In this document: one piece after another, positions 35,433 through 45,207 of the stretch
Position numbering within the stretch: the stretch's first letter is position 1
How the letters are laid out: each line of letters begins with the position of its first letter
Assembly (NCBI GenBank): GCA_037176885.1
Contig: JAWWNJ010000057.1
Coordinates: 62,001 to 126,000, forward strand
Reading direction: 5' to 3'
DNA from: Favolaschia claudopus
Taxonomy: Eukaryota; Basidiomycota; Agaricomycetes; Agaricales; Mycenaceae
Length of the DNA stretch: 64,000 bases
The notes under the pieces: generated by a model
The model's input: only the letters and a program-made list of their open reading frames with translations
Told to the model about the DNA's origin: nothing
Database searches by the model: none
Translations under genes and position numbers: made by a program

Positions 35433-36020
35433 ATGCCTTTCAACTCCCTGGAGGAGGAATACGCCTTTATTTATCTAGAGGATCACCCCGTAGGTTTCTC
35501 CTTGTCCCGTCGTAAATAACGGCTTATCCCTTTCCTAGTCTCTTAACTCGTGTACTCAGTGCGCAGACCGCGGTCAAGACTGCGTATTCTCCTTCTGGGG
35601 CAGGGCTTGCGCCGCTTGCGAGGAGAGGCTTTGCAACTATTGCAGTTTTCGTTGGTTCTATCGCTGGCAGATGTTCCGCATTTCTCCTGAGTTCACTTCG
35701 CTCCGTAAGCTTCTCGCTTAATTAACGGCTAAGTCAATTAACCAAGACGCTTGACAGGTCCCCGCTTTGGCCGGGTGATGTTCCCCTACGCTTTCCTTCA
35801 CCTTCACATACAGTCGATCATGGAGACTATTTGGGAGGAGACTTATATGGCCCGCTGCGACCAAGTCAAGCGTCGTATTGACGCAGCTAAGTCTACTGCC
35901 GAGATTGCCCACCTCCGTACCTATTTTGACCGCCTTGAGTTTGGCGCAATTGCCTACCGATGGCTAAGCCACAGGCACTGTGTCCTACGTCTCCAAGAGA
36001 TTTGCCGAGGGGAAGCTTAA
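35433..36020 (+). CDS. Element B cargo gene 3: small Zn2Cys6-like protein
   Basis: Three exons (35433-35489, 35539-35704, 35758-36020) give 161 residues. Exon 1 is MPFNSLEEEYAFIYLEDHP, parallel to the end of gene 2's first exon. Exon 2 carries CTQCADRGQDC / CAACEERLCNYC (C-x2-C-x6-C-x8-C-x2-C-x7-C, with an extra Cys inside the last spacer). Exon 3 is a helical region around METIWEETYMARCDQVKRRI. The ATG lies only 115 bp after gene 2's stop, with a TATA-like gtataaag at 35367-35374, so promoter and leader must be compact. Same orientation as the other cargo genes. Confidence 0.75.
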
Positions 36021-36234
36021 TTAATTGGCCCTTAGTTTACCCAGCCGCTCGTTCTAGTTTAGCCCAGACCCTCCTGTATCTTATCCGGTAGTTCGGTTAT
36101 AGATTCAAGGTGATCGAATTAAACTTGAGACAGTCTGGAGGGGTTGACTCGTCAGCGATCCACCTTTATCTAGGTGGACTCTGCCTTTTTGCGTTCTCCA
36201 ATTAATTCTTCTTCCCTTCTTCTAATCTTTCTGT
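36021..36234. promoter_or_regulatory. Short spacer with presumed promoter of cargo gene 4
   Basis: A 214 bp gap. An imperfect hairpin-like pair, gatccacct..aggtgga, occurs at 36159-36180, followed by a pyrimidine-rich tract (36197-36233) up to the ATG. There is no TATA box. Confidence 0.35.
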
Positions 36235-37340
36235 ATGGCCCCAACTGCCGATTCTACTCTACTCGACATCGCCGCGCAGGTCGTTGGCTTAAATGAACCT
36301 GGCCCAGCTACAGTGGTGGATTTCTTGTTGATGCTCCAGGAGCGCCGTGTAAGTCTTAGCTTCGTTAATCTAGAAGTCCAAGCCCTTAGCTAACTCCCCA
36401 CTTTTCTAGCCTAAGCGTCCCTGCGGCAATTGCGTCAACGCAGGTATCCTCTGCACTCCCACTCGCGCTGGGACTGGTTGCCGCGAGTGCACCCTTCAAC
36501 TCTACTCCACTTGCGAGTTTATGGACGTTAATCGTTTTGTCGAGGAGCACGAGAAAGGTTTAGCCACTTTTATGCGTAGCCATAGTACGTCTTCCTCTTT
36601 CTCCTTTATCTTGACGTTGGATTAACCTCCGTTTTGTCTGACTAGAGCGCAAGCCTAATCCAGATGGTCTAGCCAAGTGGCGCCGTTGGTCGTCGCTTAT
36701 GATTTACGCTGGCCAGATCTTTCCGGCTCACGCTAACCTCGACTTGGTCGCTACTCATACGGCTTATTTCCACATCTTGGGTCGTCTTCCTCTCGACTCG
36801 CTCTCCGTTATCCTGTCGGTCATCGAGACTTCCCTTCCTGGCCGAATTCCCATCAGCACTATTTTGCGTACTTTGGTTTCTCGTAAGCGCGCCGCCCTGG
36901 AGGCGGCTGGTCCAGATATTCCTTGGATCGCACCCCTTCCTATGGGACCGACGGACTCTCCTCACCAAGCTAGGATTTTCCCTTTAACCAACACTCGCGT
37001 TAATCCTGACCCCGTCGCTGGCCCATCTATCCAGGGCGTTATGCCCGATGGTTCGAGTGCAGCCTTTAACTGGTCCACCCTTGCTTCACTCATCAACGAC
37101 CAGTACAAAGACGACATCCCCGTCCGGTCGCCTCGTTCCATCCTTAACGGTCCTGACCCTGACTTAGCCGAGGGCTCCGTGTCTATCTTTGTCGACACTA
37201 GCCTTAGTGCTGTCGGAGGTTCTTCCGTCCGCGAGCAGCTAACTAAAGAGTCCACCAGTGAGAAGGATCTCATCTCTTCGGTGCTTGACTGCGTTGATAC
37301 CGCCCTTATCTTTGGGGAGGACGCCGCCAGCGACTTTTAG
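36235..37340 (+). CDS. Element B cargo gene 4: Zn2Cys6-like protein
   Basis: Three exons (36235-36348, 36410-36584, 36646-37340) give 327 residues, start MAPTADSTLLD. Exon 2 opens with CGNCVNAGILC / CRECTLQLYSTC, spacing x2, x6, x8, x2, x7. Exon 3 is a long tail with a hydrophobic helical part (LPLDSLSVILSVIETSLPGRIP) and an acidic, Ser-rich end. The exon boundaries relative to the cluster match genes 2 and 3, indicating one family expanded inside the element. I see no transposase, nuclease or enzymatic motif. Confidence 0.78.
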
Positions 37341-38008
37341 ATACCTTAGCTCGGTAGACGGTTTTAGTCCTTAGGATGTTTGTATGGCCTTTTCACAATT
37401 AAACGTAGTTTATCTTGTGAATCGTCTGGCTTATCCACCTGAGGTCATAAGCTCTAGCTAAGCCGTTTGATTTGACAGATTGTGTCAGTTTAGCCGCTGT
37501 CATGACCTCACTTCTTAATTAAGCCGACTAAATGACGCGCTCATCTAATTAGCCCGAATTTATGATCGATCTAACTAGACTGTTCGCAGGGGTCGTCCTG
37601 AGGTGCCGACAAGCACTTCGTTAAGGTGGGGCGTCTTAGCCGGTGATCTGAGTCAGTCTTTTCTTAGCCTAACTCCGAATCGTTTATCCAGCGTCCGCTT
37701 GGCCTTAACCACACTTGTTCGCGCCATGCCCAGGCTCTTTGATTTGCAATATAGGGAAGGGTTCCTGATCACAAAAACGCTTCATCCCTTAGCTACTGTC
37801 AGACGTTGCTTTAATTTAATTCTGGCGGAGCTCCGCAGGATCAGAGAAATTTCGAAAATTCCGCCTGATTAACCGCAGTCTCACTCCCCCATTTTTAAAT
37901 TACAACTGTCCCAGTTGCTAGACAATGGGCGAGCTATTTAAGCACTATTCCCCTTATGTCCCTCTTTCAGTATCGTATCCACTTCTCTTCTCGCTTCCTA
38001 TTTCGACT
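37341..38008. other. Spacer between cargo genes 4 and 5
   Basis: 668 bp. One plus-strand frame (37603-37872, 89 codons, starting MPTSTSLRWGV) is Leu/Arg-rich and could be chance. No cysteine cluster and no clear introns. Confidence 0.4.
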
Positions 38009-39358
38009 ATGTCTGCCGAAACTGCTTCTGAGATTATTCCCCCGGAAATCGCCAACCTCTGGAAGGTTGTAGAGGAGAACATCACGCTCACGATGTCCTG
38101 CAATTTCCCTGCCCATCTCCCACACCGAACGTTGCAACTCTTCGAGCAGACAGCGGAGCATATGGTGCGTGTTGACTAGATTAACCAGGCTTTTTAGCTA
38201 ACAGGTTTATCTGTCCAAGGCCTCCTTATTTCCTTATCCCAAAGTCGTTGCACCCATTCTCGCTATTTACGACGCCTTCTTTCGCTATCAGAACAAGTTC
38301 CGCCAATTTTGGGCTACTCAGGACAAGAAAGCTCCCATCCCTCCCTCTATCGAAGCGGTCTTTGCCTATATTGAAGATCTCCAGAAGGTTCGTAACCGTT
38401 TGCGCGCCAACAAGGCTGCTGCCGAGCAGGAGGCGCGTGAGAGGGCCCGCCAGGAGAAGGAGGAGGCGCTTAAAGAGGCTAACCAGGGTACGCCTAAAAA
38501 GGTGCGTTTAGCTAGTTCCTTTTCTATTCAGCCTATTTAAGCCGCCCTCCTTATTCTCTAGTCTCGCAAGAAGAAGAAGTCCGCCCCCGATATCCATGAT
38601 ACCGAGGACGAGGTAGAGATTATCACGGAGGCTCTCCCCGAGGAGGACGTCCCTATGGACGACGCATCCGTTGTAGGCTGTCCTTTATTCCGTTTAACCT
38701 TCCCCTCATTAACCGTTCCATTATTATAGGACGCCTCCACCGAACCCATCGATGAAGAGGCTTTTATGGCAGAAATCGACGCTATTGAGAACGCTAGCAA
38801 GGTCAAAGCCAAGACTCCAGTTAAAGCCCTGGTACGTTCGCTAAATCACGACGTGTTCCCAATCGTTTAACTATCCTTCGTCTTAGCCTAAAATCTCCAA
38901 GTCTAAATCGACTCCTCGCCCTGAGACAGTACGCATTCCTTATACCCGTGTTGCTCGCCTCAACCGTAGTGCTCGTGTTTACCACAAAGCTATGAAGGTT
39001 ATCAGCAAGACCAACCCCACGGAGGCTGCCCAAGTCGCTAACGAGGTACCCCAATCTAGCCGCAAGCGCCGTCGCGCTAATTCCTTCATCGAGGCTAACC
39101 CCGTTCCCCAGGGTCAGTCTCTATTTCCCATATTTTCGCCTTAGCTAAGTGTTCTATCGGCTCCCAGCAACTGATCAAGGCACGGCTAAGGCCAAGGACC
39201 TTATTGCGCTCGCCCAGAAGCTCGTTATTCACAAGCCAGCCGTTATTTCCGATAAAGCTCTTATCCGTGCTGAATACGAGAACCGCTCCGAGATCGGCTT
39301 CATTATCCATCGCTTGGAATACTTTGGCATGATTGCCGAGCGACTTTGTAATGAGTAG
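38009..39358 (+). CDS. Element B cargo gene 5: charged coiled protein, late stop
   Basis: Six exons (38009-38164, 38205-38501, 38562-38672, 38730-38831, 38887-39112, 39168-39358) give 360 residues starting MSAETASEIIPP. It has no cysteine cluster. Residues about 115-155 form a highly charged helix (AEQEARERARQEKEEALKE) followed by a basic patch (SRKKKKSAP), an acidic stretch and a second basic patch (SSRKRRRANS). A nuclear, protein- or nucleic-acid-binding role is only a guess. The TAG at 39356-39358 looks premature: the frame continues for 20 codons (ERLVALLAERDLK), meets a GT-AG intron (39421-39473) and stops two codons later. A CAG-to-TAG change would explain it. Confidence 0.7.
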
Positions 39359-39619
39359 GAGCGACTGGTGGCCCTTCTGGCGGAGCGCGACCTTAAGGCC
39401 AGCGATACTCCTCCCACAAGGTATGTTTCCTTTACTTCGACGCAGGACTTCCTATTCTAACCCTTTTCCTTAGCTAGACTTCGTTCGCCCTTATTTGCAT
39501 CTCAGCTCAGTTCCAGTCAAACTCCATACCGTCTTTACTCTACCCACTCCACTGTCCTTACTAGAATTACCAGTTTTGCCGTTGCGTTTAGTTATCCGAT
39601 TGAGAGACCGTTATGATGT
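39359..39619. other. Convergent boundary of cargo genes and pol
   Basis: Holds the presumed last coding segment of cargo gene 5 (to 39477) and 3' untranslated sequence. The cargo transcripts (rightward) and the gag-pol transcript (leftward) meet here. Confidence 0.5.
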
Positions 39620-42600
39620 TTAGACGTTAATTCGCTTGGACCTCCTCGGATTATCAGTGGTCCAGTTATTGTCTATTTCATCTAAGTCCTCATCATCTTC
39701 GCTAGGCTCTGGCTCTTCCTCAGACAAGTCAGCGTCATCCATCTGGTCCCAGTCAGGGTTTAGATGGACCTTGTCGAATTGTAGGTCTTTTCCTTTATAT
39801 TCGACAACGTTATCCTCGGACTCAGCCAACTCATCTAGTTCGGCCGAAGTCATGTCGATTAGTTCTTCAATATTGCTGGGTAAGTCTAACTTTTCCCTAG
39901 CTAAGAACGGTACGACTCTGAACTTCGCCAGTTTCCCTCTAAACATTGCCCCATTCATTTCGCAGCAAAGGTAAGCTCCATTCCTTGTCCGTCTTACTAC
40001 CACCATAGGTCCGAGAAACCGCGGGTCCATTTTGGAGTTAAGCGATTTTTCAACCGTGGTATTTCTGACTAAGACTAGATCACCGGGATCAAAGTTGTAA
40101 TCTTTAATCGTTTTATAGTGAACTCGAGCGTATCTTTCTGCGGCAATGACTTTCTCCCGGGTAACTCTATCCCTCATTTCTTCTATATGCTGGATATGTT
40201 TGGCTAAGGCTTTTGCCCTTAAACCAACTAGCTCTTCGGTGCTGATTATCTTTCCTGGATACTCAACTAACCAAGTCGCTTCGTCCAAGTCCAGAGGAAT
40301 TGTAGGATGAGCACCTGTGACTGCAAAATAGGGAGAGCATCCCAGGCCGCGTCTAGTAGTGATTCTATCCGCCCATAGGACTTGAGATAAAAACCAAAAC
40401 CATTTCCTAGCGTCACCTCCAGTAGCTTTATATAGCGACTGCCTTATATCCCAATGAACCCTTTCAACTGGTCCGTTTGCTTGAGAATTATAAGGAGATA
40501 TTCTAATCCCAGCAATCCCATATTTGGAGTTAAGCCAAGCTAAGGCAGCCAGGAATTGTCCAGCGTTGTCGGATACTATCCAGGCTGGGCAACCCCATCG
40601 GCAAATGATCTCTTCCAGCAGGAAGCGGCCTATCGCTTCTGCCGTGTCTGAGCGTAAGGCTCTAGCCTCGAGATACCTAGTTAAAGAATCCCTGGCCGCA
40701 ATTAAGAGTCTATGCCCATTTGAGGGTACTCCCATCACCATTACATCTACATGTATCTTTTGGAAGATACTAGGTGTGTAGGTTGCAACTGGCGGTATCC
40801 TCATTAATTCCCTTTGTCTAACCTGGCACATTTTGCAGGATTTAATATACCAATCCAGATCTCTTTCAATTTCTGGCCACCAGAATCGAAGTTCAATCAT
40901 GGATTTCGAAGAGAAAATGCCTTTGTGCCCTAGACTGTCGTGGGATGCCTTCATTATATACATCCGGTGTTCTTTATTCACGACTAGCCTATGACCAGAA
41001 TTATCTCCTCTTCGATACAATTGTCCCTTGTCCAGAAAGAATTTTCTTGAGTACGTTATAAAACGCCTGTATTGTTTATGGTTAAACTCTTCAGGTCGCT
41101 TAAGAGGGTCCTTAAACCATTCTCTTAGTAATTCAAGTTTTCTGTCCTGGCTTTTGGCAGACTCCGTTCTATGTTCCTCCGGATAATTTTCCCGCTTGGA
41201 AGGATCATATTTAAAATGTGAGTCGGGGAGCAGTTTTTCAGGTTCTTGGGTTTGGTCCATTAAGTAGGCTGGGAATTTTAACCCATCGTCCTCGTAGGCC
41301 TTTTTAACCCGTCTGCTTATAACTAGCTCTTCCTTGTACTCTTCCACGCAGTCCAAGCTAAACTGCTGAACGGCTTTGTCGAAAGAAGGGATTTCACCTA
41401 GGTCGGGATATATCTCTTGGATATACCCTCCCCTTGTGTCAATCTCCTTCTTGAAGTCTTCAAAGTCGTATGGTTGAGGAATGTCATAATCCCATTCTTC
41501 ATGCTCTTCCGGAGGAGGATTATCTTCGTACCCAAGCCCTGGATTAGGGTATTCTGGGTCTCCAGGTACTTTCCTTCGTCTAGATAGACCATCTGGTGAA
41601 AATGTCAAGCCTCTGACGTGCTTAAGTTCGAAATGGAACATAAGAATTTGCTCTATCCAGCGATTGATTGTGGCGTTTGGTCCCATCCCTGGATTGTTCA
41701 ACATGCCCTTTATATAGAGAGCGTCCGTTTCTACAACCAGCTTCCGGCATCCAAGTAACCAATATTGCATGTGGAGTAGCGCTCTTAATAACCCGTACAA
41801 TTCCCGCTTAGGTTGAGAGAACCTAGCCTCTCTATCGTTTAGGGGAATTGAATCAAACTTAGCGTAATACTTCTTTTTGGGGTCATAGGGATCATACTGA
41901 TAGCATTCTATCCCAACCGCCATCCAAGAAGTATCTACTGCTAGGACAATGCTGCTTCCCCATTCATAGTTCAAAGGTTTTAGAGCTTCGCAATGCCTAA
42001 CCGCGTACTTAATTAAGTCCATCGATTTCTGCTCTAGCTCTCCCCAATTAAACAAGATGTCTGCCCTAAGTAACATAGTTAAAGGTTTAGACATGACTGA
42101 GTAAGCTCTGATGAACATCCGCATGGTCCCAACAACTCCCAGAAATTGTCTAACTTCCGAGACTGTTTCAAGTGGTGGCCACCTTTCAATGACGCCTATC
42201 CTGTCCTCAGATGGCCTTCTCCCTTCGAATGAGCATATATGCCCAACGACTGGAAATTCGTCTTTGCAAAGGATGGCTTTAGTCCCCGAAAAGGTACCCC
42301 CACAATATTTGATCCTCTGTATAACTCTGTTTAAGTTATGCAGATGTTCCCAGACGAAGCGTCTTATCCCAGGATTCCCTTTAATCGTCTCGTATACCCC
42401 CTTTAAATTTAGATAGCGAGTCCCTGGTCCTCGAATAGGAACATCGTCTATGTAGGGAATAGCGACGTGAGGTATTTCATCCCTTAGAATAAAGGTTACA
42501 TCGTCGTGGAAAATGGGTACCGAGTTAGTCCAGCCCTGAGGTAACTTAACCAGTCTATGGGCCCCAAATGGAGTCTGAAACGTAGTGAAGTCCCTTGAGC

Positions 42601-43731
42601 TCTCGGCTAAATCTCTGTGATCGTACCCAGAGTACAAGTCTAACACAGCACCACAGGCTCTGCCCGCGAAGTGGTTAGCTAACTCATCCGTTGCCGGTGG
42701 AATCCCTGAATGGGCTATAGTGACCGCATTTAAGGGTTCTAAGGCGTGTACCAGTCGAATAGACTTTCCATCCTTCTTTATAACCCCAAAGAACTTTGTT
42801 CGGTAAGAAGAGTTAGAGGGTTCGTAGACCCCTGCGTCTATTTTCTTCTTGATTACTCGACAGAATTCTTCTAGCTGGCCTCTAGGTATAGGTATACTCC
42901 TTTCTACCCAGACTTTATGTTCCACTACCGGCATTTCGACTGGCGGGAAGAAGTCATGTCTAAAACACCCTCTCTCAGAATCATCCCAGGCGAAGGCGGA
43001 TTCTTGAACCATCATTAAATAATGTAGTAGCTTCCTTTCTTCTGGCCATAGGAAGTCCCCTTCATGGATGCTATCTATGATCTCTTTTCGTTCAGCCGTA
43101 TATCTCCCGGAAGGAGTAAAATCCGGCGGATTAGGTATTAACTCTGGCATTCCTTCCAGAGGGTTGCCTAGAATTTGCCTCTTAATCCTGTATTGCTCAG
43201 GTAGGTCCCCGTATATTGGCCTAGTTTTCAGAGCAACCGGTTTATACTTCTTGCCAGCAAATACCTGGACAAGTTTTTCTTTCTTGACCCATGTCCATTG
43301 CGAACGGGTCAAATCCTCTTTTGGAGGAGATATAAAGTCTATCTTCTCACAACAGAGGCACCTATGCGTTGGTTCGAATTCGTGGGTTGGTTTCTTTTCT
43401 ACTTCCTCTACCATAGGTCTAATTCCAAATTCCTTAGGTAGGTGTTCTTCGAACTGAAGTATCTGATATCCAGACCCATCTATTTTCCTAACCGGTCTAC
43501 TAGTCTCTTGCTTAATCCACTGATTAAGTAAAACTGAGGCTTCTACATCCTCGTTTAACTCGTCACAGCTTCTAGAGGCTAATAGATACGCAAGGGTAAC
43601 GTCAGATTCCTTAAACGAGTTGCCGTTGCGGGGTGGAAGGTAGCCTTGTATCTCCATTTCCCCTACCGAGTTAAACCCAACTTGTATTGCTACCTCTTCT
43701 CCTCGATTAATCAAGTCATCGAAGGGGCTTG
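39620..43731 (-). CDS. Element B pol: reverse transcriptase, RNase H, integrase
   Basis: About 1,370 residues on the minus strand, entered by -1 frameshift rather than its own ATG; the frame is open back to 43756 and its first Met is not near the start. Numbering from the Leu at 43714: RT fingers and palm with the catalytic YIDD at 421-424, RNase H from about 590 (VDTS, RELYG, ETDA), integrase with an H-H-C-C zinc finger (SLGHKG ... CKMCQ) and the DDE triad in HVDV (about 986), SDNAG (about 1043) and VERVHW (about 1080). The tail is acidic, with a lysine/arginine end. Frame and catalytic residues are intact. It is the same lineage as element C, judged by the shared stretches before and after the palm (DSERG, KKIDAGVYEP, EIPHVA). 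Confidence 0.93.
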
Positions 43732-45207
43732 AAAACCCTGGGTTGTACTTCCCGGGTTATCTTGCGCAATTTTACCACTGCCTCCACTGTCTGATTCCAG
43801 GACAGTTTCAACCGTGGGAGGTTTGTACGTTCCTCGCGCCCATGTGACCATTGTAGCGCGTTTAAACGTAATCGGGTCCGTAATGGTGATGGTGCAGTCT
43901 CCATCTGGCTCATTCTGGGACGAAGCCCTAGTTAAGACTTCAAAGGGTCTCCCCAACAAAATCTCATAGGCTGGGTTCTCCATTATATGCACCTGAAGGC
44001 GAGCTACAATGTCTCCAAAACGGAACAACACGTTCTTGGCTAAGCCAACCGACTTCTTATAAGTCAAGTTAGCCGCTTGCATGGTAATTACAACACTTGG
44101 ATCCCAACTCAGCCCTAACCGCTCAGCCGTAGCTTTAGCCATGGACACAATTTGAGAGCCACTGTCAACTACCGCTTCTACCCGTTCTTTGCCTTCAATT
44201 ACAGGGAACATGACCCTTATGGGCTCCGAATCGTTAGCTACATAGTTTTCTGCCAAGGTTTGGTAGACTTGTTTTGGAGCTTCATCTGCCCCAAACGAGT
44301 TGTAATATTCAACCACTGGGTCCGTGATGATTAAAGCCCCTTCAGGTATTCCTTCCTCATTCGGTGGAGCGATAATTAAGCTTTCAAACACTTCAACCGT
44401 GGCTACGTCCACAGCATCGTAATCCAGCTTTAATCCCTCCTCTCCGTTTAAGTCTGAGAATAAGTCCACTTCTTGAACAAGAAAGTCTTTCGCTATCTTC
44501 GGCTTAACATAAGGTACTCTGACCTTAGTGGCCTTTATCTTCACCTCTTTAGACACAGTGGGGCTTACCGCTAGCAGTTCTTTCTGGGTCATGGTAATAG
44601 GTAGATTCCCACACCTTTCGGCGAGGTCTTTAGCTATTCCTGGGTCTACAGTCCGACTTTCTAAACGATATGCCTTATCCACTGGCCTGGGTATATTAAC
44701 TGTAACTGTTGGAGGAAGCGGAGGCGAAGAGTCTTTCGTCTGGCTAGATTCTGCCTCTTTTATTAAATCGCTCATTTCCTCGGGCAGTGATTCTTGAGAA
44801 GTCTGGTTAGGTTGCGAGGCAGGGTTTGATTGTTTTTCAACCCATTCTCCAACTAACGTTTTAACTATCTCGAAAATCCCTTGGCTTCTACCCGACCAAG
44901 TCCAGTTTTTAGCATCACTGACATGGTTAAGCGATTTGAATGGTTCCTCTAATCCAACGACTTTTGGTAGGAAGGGTCTCAAGGTTTCTAGGAAAACTTT
45001 CAACTCCCTCTGATTAGTTGGCTCTGGCCAATCCTTTAGCCGAGCTATAAACATCCCCATATCTTGCTCCAACTCATCTATGAACTTTACTCGCCAATTT
45101 TTATTCTTGTCCGATTCACTAGCCTTTTCTCGGTTCTCCGGAGGCCTGGCCGGTGGTCTAACGGGTATCTCCACCGCCTCCATCCTCGAACGCTTTAGAA
45201 ATTTGGA
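43711..45207 (-). CDS. Element B pro: aspartic protease frame
   Basis: Frame open from 45207 to the TGA at 43713-43711; its first ATG is at 45183, but the arrangement points to entry from gag by -1 frameshift at 45204-45198. The N-terminal ~330 residues are a disordered, Pro/Ser/Glu-rich linker. Then comes a retropepsin-type domain with EAVVDSGSQIVSM (catalytic Asp in DSG) and the matching EILLGRPFE near the C-terminus. The frame ends just after a second slippery site, 25 bp before its stop. Separate pro frames between gag and pol are unusual in gypsy elements. Confidence 0.88.
   Translation of the reverse strand, partial: SKFLKRSRMEAVEIPVRPPARPPENREKASESDKNKNWRVKFIDELEQDMGMFIARLKDWPEPTNQRELKVFLETLRPFLPKVVGLEEPFKSLNHVSDAKNWTWSGRSQGIFEIVKTLVGEWVEKQSNPASQPNQTSQESLPEEMSDLIKEAESSQTKDSSPPLPPTVTVNIPRPVDKAYRLESRTVDPGIAKDLAERCGNLPITMTQKELLAVSPTVSKEVKIKATKVRVPYVKPKIAKDFLVQEVDLFSDLNGEEGLKLDYDAVDVATVEVFESLIIAPPNEEGIPEGALIITDPVVEYYNSFGADEAPKQVYQTLAENYVANDSEPIRVMFPVIEGKERVEAVVDSGSQIVSMAKATAERLGLSWDPSVVITMQAANLTYKKSVGLAKNVLFRFGDIVARLQVHIMENPAYEILLGRPFEVLTRASSQNEPDGDCTITITDPITFKRATMVTWARGTYKPPTVETVLESDSGGSGKIAQDNPGSTTQGFQAPSMT
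43732..43738 (-). promoter_or_regulatory. Candidate -1 frameshift site, pro to pol (G GGU UUU)
   Basis: On the minus strand G-GGT-TTT is in the pro frame (codons GGT TTT) inside the overlap 43756-43711. Slipping -1 leads straight into the pol frame. Seven bases downstream, CTTCGAT can pair with ATCGAGG across a 10 nt loop. Confidence 0.75.

Noticed and set aside
31728..37340. Cargo genes as ordinary host genes interrupted by an element
   Set aside because: They lie between two near-identical LTRs, with the target duplication outside both, and host-gene reading would require two separate events producing a perfect element layout. The possibility that a capture occurred only in this copy is kept open in the findings.
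37603..37872. 89-codon frame between cargo genes 4 and 5
   Set aside because: No motif, no introns and no clear promoter; reported only as part of the spacer.
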